In this document: positions 1 to 7,230 of the stretch, one piece after another
How positions within the stretch are numbered: position 1 is the first letter of the stretch
How the letters are laid out: the number at the start of each line of letters is the position of its first letter
NCBI GenBank assembly: GCA_029935375.1
Contig: JAOZKL010000021.1
Coordinates: forward strand, 1-11,239
Reading direction: 5' to 3'
DNA: 11,239 bases
Origin: Patescibacteria group bacterium
GTDB taxonomy: Bacteria > Patescibacteriota > JACMRA01
The notes under the pieces: generated by a model
What the model saw: the letters and a program-made list of their open reading frames with translations, nothing else
The model's database searches: none
Told to the model about the DNA's origin: nothing
Translations under genes and position numbers: made by a program

Positions 1-392
1 AATGGAGACCAACGAGATACAACTCCGTATTCGTTACGATATCTGGCTTGTACTTTTAGTAGTCCACTAGTTGCAAACTGCGCAGAGCTACTCCACGGCG
101 GAGTATGTGCTGTTATATCACTTGTATTTTCTAGAGAAGAGTATACAACAACCTTTAGATTATCATTCATCTTTTCAAAAACCCTCCAATCAGTGCTAAC
201 ATGGTCTCCGTCGCCATCAAAAGCACTTCCTACAAATTTCCTAGAATATCCAAACATAGCCTCTTCTGTAGTTAAGGTCGGTTTTTCTATAGACATTGTT
301 TGCATCGTAACAGAGTCTCCCATTCCTCCACCACCAGAACTAGAAGATCCTAATCCAAATTCATTTGTTAATCCTATTACTTTGATAGACAT
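1..392 (-). CDS. Virion/tail-like protein with a fibronectin-like segment, 3' part outside the window
   Basis: An open frame starts at ATG 392-390 and runs off the left edge (130 codons seen, no stop). The N-terminus is glycine and serine rich (four Ser then four Gly near residues 16-23). It is followed by a stretch reading HVSTDWRVFEK, then VVVYSSLENTSDITAHTPPW, then LLKVQARYRNEYGVVSRWS. That layout (HVSTDW opening, closing strand with RYRxxYGxxSxWS) resembles the fibronectin-III/Ig-like modules of phage tail and other virion proteins, from memory of that family. All 14 glycines use GGN and no TGA occurs in frame, unlike the recoded genes further right. There is no signal peptide or membrane segment, and no Shine-Dalgarno motif. 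It could instead be a non-phage surface protein. The gene is sound; the function is tentative. Confidence 0.75.
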   Translation of the reverse strand, partial: MSIKVIGLTNEFGLGSSSSGGGGMGDSVTMQTMSIEKPTLTTEEAMFGYSRKFVGSAFDGDGDHVSTDWRVFEKMNDNLKVVVYSSLENTSDITAHTPPWSSSAQFATSGLLKVQARYRNEYGVVSRWSP

Positions 393-430
393 AAATATAT
401 ATATAATACTTTTTTTGATTTCCAAATTAG

Positions 431-458
431 TTTATACCACCCCCCCCCGTTTTGTCAA
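431..458 (-). promoter_or_regulatory. Promoter with a G9 tract in its spacer, for the virion-like gene
   Basis: On the minus strand a perfect -35 TTGACA (458-453) is followed 16 bases later by TATAAA (436-431). Nine consecutive G (C on the plus strand, 440-448) lie inside the spacer. Expected start is near 424, giving a leader of about 32 bases. Slippage of the tract would change the -35/-10 spacing. Confidence 0.6.
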
Positions 459-548
459 GGGCAAATTTGTGCGGATTTGATGAGTTTTTGGGCAAAAGCG
501 GATTTTTTGGGTTGGGCTTGTTGTTGTTTTATAGGTTTTATGGAGTTT

Positions 549-574
549 CGTAGAGGCGAGCCTGTCTCACCATG
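549..574 (-). repeat. Palindromic repeat A, copy 1 (inverted)
   Basis: Short hairpin-forming repeat. Its reverse complement carries a GGCGAG...CTCGCC-type core and matches 961-986, 1192-1218 and 9705-9731 with a few changes (here the core reads GGTGAG). With 961-986 it forms inverted ends around a segment of about 440 bases. Confidence 0.75.
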
Positions 575-620
575 TTCTTACTTGCCGAATTTAATTCATT
601 GTCGAAACTAGACTTGCAAG

Positions 621-650
621 GCGTGGATACCCGCCTTCGCGGGTATGACA
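621..650 (-). repeat. Palindromic repeat B, copy 1
   Basis: Thirty-base imperfect palindrome (ACCCGCCTTCGCGGGT core) bounded by GCGTGG and ATGACA. It matches 1081-1110, 1236-1265 and 9772-9801 in alternating orientation. It resembles the widespread GTCAT-CCCGCG...CGCGGG-ATCCA type of dispersed repeat. Not coding. Confidence 0.8.
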
Positions 651-723
651 GGACGGAACATTGGCATGACAAGACAGGATTTGGATGACAGGGCAGATTG
701 TGGAACATGGCAGGATAACACCA

Positions 724-986
724 GATCCAGAAGAAACAAACAATCGCCTTTTTCAGCCTCGTAAAAGCAAAACCAAATTCTACTAAGTGCTGGAGGGGCA
801 ATTTTGTAATCAAAAAAAAAGAATATAAATGCAAAATTGGGCAGTACTGAGAAGATAACTGTCTGAACGAAAGCCAGTTTTTATTCTCTTGATCTTTTGG
901 TTCGTTTTGCATTAAGGTAAAATGAACGGAATAAATAGGTTGAAAATAACACTTCAAAAACAATGGCGAGACAGGCTCGCCTCTAC
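724..986 (+). repeat. Long dispersed repeat D, copy 1 (ends in repeat A copy 2)
   Basis: About 260 bases similar to 9474-9731, visibly well over half identical with small indels. Conserved blocks include GGGGCAATTTTGTAATCAAA, AAAATTGGGCAG, GATAACTGTCTGA and a hairpin, GTTCGTTTTGC (900-910) pairing with GTAAAATGAAC (917-927). Both copies end in repeat A (here 961-986). The open frames across it are not conserved in a coding manner, so I treat the 538-1020 region as non-coding. I see no gene between 480 and 1334. Confidence 0.7.
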
Positions 987-1035
987 AGAGAATGTTATCC
1001 CTCACTCTCACTGTTGTCATCCCGCACTTTTTTCC

Positions 1036-1067
1036 TTGTCATCCCGCACTTGATGCGGGATCCAGTG
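1036..1067 (+). repeat. Palindromic repeat C (CCCGCACTTGATGCGGG core)
   Basis: TTGTCATCCCGCACTTGATG followed by CGGGATCCAGTG: a common dispersed palindrome type with a CCCGCA...TGCGGG stem. A truncated start of the same motif lies just before it at about 1017-1027. Confidence 0.7.
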
Positions 1068-1080
1068 CTTTACTCCGTTC

Positions 1081-1110
1081 TGTCATGCCCGCGTAGGCGG
1101 GTATCCACGC
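1081..1110 (+). repeat. Palindromic repeat B, copy 2
   Basis: Starts TGTCATGCCCGCG and ends GGCGGGTATCCACGC. It is the inverse of the copy at 621-650, with one change in the loop (TAGG for AAGG). Confidence 0.8.
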
Positions 1111-1191
1111 ATTGCCAAACAAAGTTTGCTGATAGATTAGATTCGGCAAAACATAGAAACAAGCCTTCTATCTAATTTGTGTTATTAAAAA

Positions 1192-1218
1192 CAATGGCGA
1201 GACAGGCTCGCATTTACG
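1192..1218 (+). repeat. Palindromic repeat A, copy 3
   Basis: CAATGGCGAGACAGGCTCGC followed by ATTTACG. It matches 961-986 apart from its right end. The short frames that open at these ATGs are an effect of the repeat, not genes. Confidence 0.75.
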
Positions 1219-1235
1219 GAGGACAATTTCACTTT

Positions 1236-1265
1236 GCGTGGATACCCGCCTTCGCGGGCATGACA
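1236..1265 (-). repeat. Palindromic repeat B, copy 3
   Basis: Same orientation and nearly the same sequence as 621-650, with CGGGCATGACA in place of CGGGTATGACA. Confidence 0.8.
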
Positions 1266-1333
1266 AAAGAAGGATACAAAACTATAACACAAAAACAGTT
1301 AATTATGTTACTAAGCAACCCCAATAAAAGCAA

Positions 1334-1357
1334 CAAAAAACCCAGCATAATGCTGAG
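1334..1357 (-). terminator. Intrinsic terminator of the 16S rRNA transcript
   Basis: On the minus strand CTCAGCA (1357-1351), loop TTA, TGCTGGG (1347-1341), then a run of six to seven T. It lies outside the processing stalk of the 16S precursor. Transcription of rrs therefore ends here, with no 23S or tRNA in the unit. Confidence 0.85.
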
Positions 1358-1373
1358 TAATTTATTTTTATAA

Positions 1374-1427
1374 TTTGAGATTTGTATGATTTCGTAATTT
1401 TACTATGTGTATAAGCTAGCAATCAAG
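1374..1427 (-). other. 16S precursor trailer strand of the processing stalk
   Basis: In the trailer, the minus-strand segments CTTGATTGCTAGCTTATA (1427-1410) and TACAAATCTCAAA (1386-1374) are complementary, in nested order, to leader segments at 3161-3144 and 3242-3230. The inner helix is 18 bp with two G-U pairs and the outer helix is 13 bp perfect. This is the usual RNase III-type stalk bringing both ends of pre-16S together. The rest of the spacer (1428-1640) holds no tRNA; I see only a small ACTC-TTCG-GAGT hairpin near 1550. Confidence 0.8.
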
Positions 1428-1633
1428 CCTGACTATATTCACCTTCCAATAATTACACTGTATTATATTTAGACATCGTTATAACGCTTTTAATTATTTA
1501 TAAAAACTAGAAAATTCTAAACTTAGTTAGAAAGGATTTCACTTCGTATAGGTACTCCGAAGAGTAGTTAACCCTAATCTGAATTACATAGTGATATAAA
1601 TAAATTTATAACACCGTTTAGTAATCAGTATTT

Positions 1634-1641
1634 CTCCTTAA

Positions 1642-1648
<7 letters not shown>
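1634..1648 (-). other. Hairpin that would hide the anti-Shine-Dalgarno in pre-16S
   Basis: The 3' end of 16S reads CTCCTT (1648-1643), then ATT, then AAGGAG (1639-1634). The precursor bases just past the mature end pair perfectly with the anti-Shine-Dalgarno CCUCC region. Confidence 0.6.
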
Positions 1649-3127
<1,479 letters not shown>

Positions 3128-3143
3128 TAAAATATAAATCAAA

Positions 3144-3242
3144 CTTGATCACTAGCTTATAAACATAAAATAAAATTTAATAATTATATCCATTCAAATA
3201 AATTTGTTTGGAAATAATCCGAAAATCGTTACAAATCTCAAA
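3144..3242 (-). other. 16S precursor leader strand of the processing stalk
   Basis: The leader between the promoter start (about 3278) and the mature 5' end (about 3127) is about 150 bases, AT rich and without a gene. Segments TTTGAGATTTGTA (3242-3230) and TATAAGCTAGTGATCAAG (3161-3144) pair with the trailer at 1374-1427. Confidence 0.8.
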
Positions 3243-3284
3243 CTGTAAAACACAAACGTTAAATGATTAACGAATGCAAGAAAA

Positions 3285-3313
3285 TGTATATAATACTTTT
3301 TCACTTCTGTCAA
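3285..3313 (-). promoter_or_regulatory. Promoter of the 16S rRNA gene
   Basis: Perfect -35 TTGACA (3313-3308), 17-base spacer, -10 TATACA (3290-3285) on the minus strand. It sits directly after the terminator of the upstream gene and about 150 bases before the mature 16S. Confidence 0.8.
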
Positions 3314-3323
3314 GAGATGTTTT

Positions 3324-3359
3324 TTGGCAAATAAAAACCCCGTCTATTTCTAAACGAGG
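3324..3359 (-). terminator. Intrinsic terminator after the recoded 282-aa gene
   Basis: On the minus strand CCTCGTTTA, tetraloop GAAA, TAGACGGGG forms nine pairs including G-U pairs, followed by TTTTTATTT. It lies 27 bases past the stop at 3386. Its design matches the terminator at 4315-4345. Confidence 0.9.
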
Positions 3360-3385
3360 TAATATACTATACTTATTTTATCATA

Positions 3386-4234
3386 TTATAATGGCAAAAT
3401 GGAGAGCTTTTGAGAAACAATAGCTATCTCCTTTGATGTTAAAATTATCTTGGAAGATGATCATCACAACCTATTTAGAACCATTTTTCTAAATGCTTTT
3501 AAAATTTTCTCAATTCTCATATTTGTTATCAGAGCCATCTCTTGCTGCCACCTGCCTGGATTGATAGGCCAATCAGTATCGGACTGCATAGATAATGTAT
3601 CACCAAGAGCTTCTGTAAAAGATGATGATAATTTATAACTATTACTATCTCTAGAATTTATATCTAGGATTTCTCTGTTCATACTAGTTTTGATAAAGTC
3701 AATATTTCAAACCTTTATCGGGTCGATGGAATACTTTGGCTTATGTCAGTTCTTAAAAAGCACAAGCTGCTCATATTCTAATCTGTCTATCAAAATTATT
3801 GGAATATGATTCTTACGATTAAAGTATCGAAAAAATATTTTCTTGAATTCATTAGATCTAAGATCTACTATAAAATCATGAACAGTTGGTAAATTATCTC
3901 CATAATCACAAGGCACTCAGTCCCTATTCGTAACATAAATTTGAACATCTTTGAGAAATTTTTCAGAAATGGAAACATACTTCTCAGCTTTTTTCCTCTG
4001 TATTTCAATAAATCTTCTCTCATCATTTGATATCCACAATGTACTGCCGTCCTTTGGAGACTCTGAGATTAATCTCTTTGGTTTCTTAAAACTAAAAGCA
4101 TAAAGCAAACGGCGGAACATAGTCATTCTTTTTGGTTTCTTGCCATTTCTTTTTGGAGGTAATCTTTTAGTGACAATTTTTTCAGACGAATTAGGAAAAA
4201 GTCAATCAGTCTTTTGGTTGTTTTGGTTTTCCAT
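3386..4234 (-). CDS. Unrecognised 282-aa protein, readable only with TGA as a sense codon
   Basis: From ATG 4234-4232 to TAA 3388-3386 there is one frame of 283 codons with no TAA or TAG before the end and six in-frame TGA (codons 11, 106, 163, 176, 257, 258). Under the standard code it breaks into fragments. Read as glycine, TGA supplies 6 of 11 glycines. One CGA (codon 136, IFF-x-YF) may be tryptophan. The product is strongly basic in residues 19-54 (KRLPPKRNGKKPKR, then FKKPKR), mixed helical and beta in the middle (FFRYFNRKNHIPIILIDR), and ends with a helical basic stretch (MRIEKILKAFRKMVLNR). I see no signal peptide, membrane segment or known motif. It has its own promoter (4289-4317) and terminator and follows the GT2 gene on the same strand. 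Existence as a gene is well supported; function is unknown. Confidence 0.88.
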
Positions 4235-4288
4235 TTTTACAATAAAAATAAGATATAAAAATGCCGTATTATAATAACGACAAGTATA

Positions 4289-4317
4289 GATATAACACAC
4301 TTTGTTTGTTTTGGCAA
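4289..4317 (-). promoter_or_regulatory. Promoter of the recoded 282-aa gene
   Basis: TTGCCA (4317-4312), 17 bases, TATATC (4294-4289) on the minus strand. The bases GTGTGT just before the -10 are also found before the -10 of the GT2 gene. The -35 lies inside the T-rich tail of the preceding terminator. Leader is about 48 bases, with no Shine-Dalgarno motif. Confidence 0.5.
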
Positions 4318-4345
4318 ATAAAAACCCCACCTATTGCTAAGTGGG
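4315..4345 (-). terminator. Intrinsic terminator of the GT2 gene
   Basis: Minus strand CCCACTTA, GNRA tetraloop GCAA, TAGGTGGG: eight pairs with one G-U, followed by GTTTTTATTT. It starts 22 bases after the stop at 4367. Confidence 0.92.
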
Positions 4346-4366
4346 ATTATAAATTAAATACATTTT

Positions 4367-5857
4367 TTAATTCTTTTTTACGACTTCAAAAACCTTTACT
4401 GGTTTAACAATTGCATATACTACAGCCCATCACTCAATAGCGGCAACGACTGGTAACGAAATAAATGTTATTATATACAGCCTCATTTTCAACCAAAACG
4501 ACGCATTAACATCTATTAGGTTTCTATATAATCATATAGCATATATTGACTCGATCATCCCAAATGTGACAGAAAAGAATATACTCATCCATAACGGTAA
4601 ATAACTACCAAATGATAAAAAGTTGATAACCATTCATATTGTTGCAAGTGGAGCTATAGCTCATAACAACATATATAATCACAGTCACCACCTTACTCTA
4701 AAAGCAACATCTGAATCAAATATCAAAAGCAGTAATCAGCTGAACCGCCTTCTTCTTTGTTTGATAATATCTCAAACGGTAAAAGGTGACTGCTCTCTGA
4801 TATATCCATTAACTCGTCAGAATTTTACTCATTTTTGAGCAGCTATCATACCAAAGTAAGCATCTTCTGTAACCGATCACTTTGGAGTTAGATCGAATCA
4901 TATAGATCTTTCCAAATCTGCCGGCACCAGAAAAAAACTACCATGTATACCAAGCGCTGGCTTGTTGAATAATTTATACTGTAGTCTGAATCTTCATAAA
5001 TCATCTCAAGTTCTAACAGAATCTATAGCTGTTATTAATTTGCTTTGCTCTAAAAAGTTCAGTCAATTATATTTGATTTCTCACTGACCTATGGAGTATC
5101 TTGTTTCTTCAGAGGTTATAAACTCCTGGATTCCAGCTATGACACTGTCTGTCAAAGTAGACTCTTCATCCATATGAATAATCCGTGTATTCTTGAATGT
5201 TCAGACATTGTTCAATCTGTTGACATTTCAATACTGCAAAGCCCTAGCTTTGTATCTCGCATTATTGCTAGTTCTGTATGATACAGGTACAAGATAATGC
5301 ACAACAGATGGTGGCAAGTCTATATCTATATCAGTTATAGCTTCAATAACATAGTTGACACTGCTTCTTTTCAAGACTTTTTTAGACTGTGCAATGGCCC
5401 TTCTGAGGGCAACATCGTTCTGTCAACGAGAAACATATGTGACAACGAGCCTATTCTTTTTATCCCACTTTCTGAAACTGTCTAATAATTTGTTATTGTC
5501 AGACATTGGATTTCAGTAGAGTAGGTATCAAAGCCAATTTGCGATCACAAATAAAAGAGGTGTAAACCATGTGATTTTGAATATAAACTCAGTATATTCT
5601 CGCCATGTATTTAGAGAATATCACATATTATATATAGATAGCGATCATCGGATGATAGTCGCTACCACAGCTGGTAGAAACAATGCGACGTAATAACCGT
5701 AAGATATCTTTCTTTTTTTTGAAGTAAAAAACACTTTGTTACTGCCGCACCATTTTCTTCTACTTTCTTTTCACTCCCTAGGAGAATGTTTCTCTTTTGG
5801 GACTTTCCCACCAGACACACCAGAAGGCGAATTAATGTCTAACTTTTTATACAACAT
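4367..5857 (-). CDS. Membrane GT2 glycosyltransferase (egghead-like), recoded with 24 TGA codons
   Basis: One frame of 496 residues from ATG 5857-5855 to TAA 4369-4367. It has 24 in-frame TGA, no other stop, and is invisible to standard translation. Order: basic tail (1-50), membrane segment about 52-70, second about 95-114, GT-A catalytic domain about 135-375, then further membrane segments to about 484. Motifs match, from memory, the GT2 group of Drosophila Egh and bacterial relatives: HMDEES (D230), GQGEIKY (257-263), DDLGRFRLQ (285-293), GSFFLV (306-311), the general-base pair ED (331-332), REQSPFT, and QRRR-x-FSG (367-374), the Q/RxxRW site. TGA falls at expected glycines (GQG, DDLG, PKGSVTED, FSG), giving 24 of 37 Gly codons. 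CGG codons 225 and 371 and CGA codon 348 fall where Trp is expected. Likely role: transfer of a hexose from an NDP-sugar to a lipid or glycan at the inner membrane; the substrate cannot be told. Confidence 0.93.
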
Positions 5858-5893
5858 GTCGTTTATAAATAAAGAATAAAAAATGTAAATTTC

Positions 5894-5909
5894 TCTCCGA
5901 ATACGGAGA
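5894..5909 (-). other. Hairpin in the leader of the GT2 gene
   Basis: TCTCCG, loop TATT, CGGAGA: a perfect six-pair, GC-rich stem in an AT-rich 5' leader, about 40 bases before the start codon. No T run follows on either strand, so it is not a terminator. It may be a regulatory or stabilising element. Confidence 0.4.
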
Positions 5910-5918
5910 AGTTATGTA

Positions 5919-5947
5919 TCTATAACACACATTGTGATAATTTGCAA
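5919..5947 (-). promoter_or_regulatory. Promoter of the GT2 gene
   Basis: TTGCAA (5947-5942), 17 bases ending GTGTGT, TATAGA (5924-5919) on the minus strand. Leader is about 50-55 bases. It is divergent from the promoter at 5956-5982, with only eight bases between the two -35 boxes. Confidence 0.5.
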
Positions 5948-5955
5948 GTAATCTT

Positions 5956-5982
5956 TTGACAAAAACGATTTTTGTTTATAAT
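5956..5982 (+). promoter_or_regulatory. Promoter of the GT26 gene, nearly leaderless
   Basis: Consensus TTGACA (5956-5961) and TATAAT (5977-5982) with a short spacer of 15. The expected transcript start near 5989 is only a few bases before ATG 5993. This argues against the in-frame TTG at 5972 as start. Confidence 0.65.
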
Positions 5983-5992
5983 AATATATTCA

Positions 5993-6715
5993 ATGTCTGA
6001 TATGGTAAATATACTTGGAGTAAAATTTAATAACCTAACAATGGATCAAATAGTATCCAAAACAATAAAAGCTACAAAGAAAAAATCACAAACAATACTA
6101 GCTTTTAGCAATCCAGAGTTTGTGATAGATGCGCAAAAAAATAAATTCCTCAGAACATATCTTAATAATGTAGATTATAATCTAGCTGATGGTGTTGGTG
6201 TTATATTAGCCTCCAAATTATTGGGCAAACCACTAAAAGAAAGGATAACAGGGACTGACTTTACACCGGCTATTGTAAAAACAGGTATAAAAATATTCTT
6301 ATTAGGAGGTAAGGATGGAGTAGCAGAACAAGCTAAAGAAAAGCTGGAAGAAAAGTTTGAAAATGCAAATATTGTTGGAACGCAACATGGATATTCCAAA
6401 GATAGAAACAGAGTTTTGAAAAAAATAAACAAGTCTGGCGCAAAGGTTTTGATGGTATGCCTAGGATGTCCAAAACAAGAAGATTGGATAATGAGGAGCA
6501 AAGAAGACCTAAATACAAAAGTAATTTTTGGAAATGGTGGAGCGCTAGATTTTTGGTCTGGTGATGTGAAACGAGCTCCAAAATGGATGATCAAACTTGG
6601 ACTGGAATGGTTGTACAGACTAACTCAAGATTTTAATACAACAAGAATAAAACGACAATTAAAATTATTCAAGTTTGGTTGGTTGGTAATCAAAAAGAAA
6701 ATGCTAAAAAGGTAA
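5993..6715 (+). CDS. tagA: WecG/TagA/CpsF-family (GT26) glycosyltransferase
   Basis: 240 residues, the usual family size. The family transfers an N-acetylmannosamine-type sugar (ManNAc in TagA, ManNAcA in WecG) from UDP to a lipid-linked GlcNAc at the inner membrane face, in teichoic-acid-like or surface polysaccharide synthesis. Visible hallmarks: NILGVKFNNLTM (6-17), SNPEFV, ADGVGV (D66 matches the proposed catalytic base), LGKPLKERITGTD, FLLGGKDG, HGYS, VCLGCPKQE, GNGGALDFWSG and VKRAPKWMIKLGLEWLYRL, then a basic tail RIKRQLKLFKF that docks on the membrane in TagA. CGA encodes R194 (RAP) and R221 (IKRQ), both conserved Arg, so this gene reads as standard code. It has 19 glycines and no TGA. 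The start at 5993 is chosen because the promoter overlaps the upstream TTG. The 3' end overlaps the convergent gene by 12 bases. The exact sugar is uncertain. Confidence 0.93.
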   Translation: MSDMVNILGVKFNNLTMDQIVSKTIKATKKKSQTILAFSNPEFVIDAQKNKFLRTYLNNVDYNLADGVGVILASKLLGKPLKERITGTDFTPAIVKTGIKIFLLGGKDGVAEQAKEKLEEKFENANIVGTQHGYSKDRNRVLKKINKSGAKVLMVCLGCPKQEDWIMRSKEDLNTKVIFGNGGALDFWSGDVKRAPKWMIKLGLEWLYRLTQDFNTTRIKRQLKLFKFGWLVIKKKMLKR

Positions 6716-7228
6716 ATCTTCTTTCAACTTTTTAAGACTTTGCTTGATAATTGCAAGGTCCAGACCAAAACCTACTGCAGTTCTCTTATCTTCGATAATA
6801 TTACCCTGTTCTAAAATTGACACCTTACCCTTTATCTCATCTAATTTATAGTTCAGCATTCTGGTTGCAGCCAAAGGTTTACTACTGATACTAGAATATA
6901 AGCTAGCATAATAAATAACTTTGTTGATTTTTTCAAACATCTCATGTAAAAATTCTTTTTCACCAATAGATTTTGCATATTTTTCTCCTGCAATTAAACC
7001 GTTTTTTCTACTCTCGTTTTTTATCTCTCTTGCAATGCCCTCTAACTGAGGCATTTTTGCCAAAGCTATTTTTAGATTTGAAGACAACCCCTCCTTTATT
7101 TTTGGTAAATTTTTTGCTAATTCACTTTTATTTTGTTTGTTTTTCAAATATTCAGGAATATCCTGTTTTGACATACCGTTACCAAATTCTGAAATTCTTT
7201 TTGTGTTTCTTTCTTTTTTACTAAACAT
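6704..7228 (-). CDS. Unrecognised 174-aa soluble helical protein, second gene of an operon
   Basis: ATG 7228-7226 to TAG 6706-6704. It starts two bases after the stop of the upstream gene at 7231-8100, so the two are very likely translated from one mRNA. The product is lysine and glutamate rich and mostly helical by appearance: a charged N-terminus (MFSKKERNTKR), central helices (residues 40-75 and 85-110) and a C-terminal KLDEIKGKVSIL...LAIIKQSLKKLKEDLPF with coiled-coil-like spacing. No signal peptide, membrane segment or catalytic motif is seen. It has eleven glycines, none TGA. There is no terminator; its end runs 12 bases into the opposing GT26 gene, so the two transcripts overlap tail to tail. 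I do not recognise the family. Confidence 0.8.
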   Translation of the reverse strand: MFSKKERNTKRISEFGNGMSKQDIPEYLKNKQNKSELAKNLPKIKEGLSSNLKIALAKMPQLEGIAREIKNESRKNGLIAGEKYAKSIGEKEFLHEMFEKINKVIYYASLYSSISSKPLAATRMLNYKLDEIKGKVSILEQGNIIEDKRTAVGFGLDLAIIKQSLKKLKEDLPF

Positions 7229-7230
7229 AA

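Noticed and set aside
538..1020. Open frame of 160 codons on the minus strand, sharing an LLITKL..HLV..F-like stretch with a minus-strand frame at 9268-9708
   Set aside because: Both lie in repeat D. The likeness follows from the DNA repeat, the copies differ by indels, the ends do not match, and the second overlaps the flavoprotein gene.
549..1265. CRISPR array from the repeated palindromes
   Set aside because: Copies vary in orientation and spacing, are of several families, and have no uniform spacers.
1428..1640. Possible tRNA in the 16S trailer
   Set aside because: A small TTCG hairpin is present, but there is no cloverleaf, no GTTCGA-type T loop and no acceptor stem.
3450..5485. Short plus-strand frames at 3450-3638, 4623-4838 and 5297-5485
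   Set aside because: They are antisense shadows of the long recoded minus-strand genes, which have recognisable motifs and continuous frames.
4367..5857. Reading TGA as tryptophan (Mycoplasma-type code) instead of glycine
   Set aside because: TGA falls at conserved glycines (GQG, DDLG, GSVTED, FSG), and TGG is present as Trp at other sites.
3386..5857. Region of decayed pseudogenes broken by stops
   Set aside because: Only TGA interrupts. There is no TAA or TAG in about 780 codons, no frameshift is needed, and promoters and terminators are intact.
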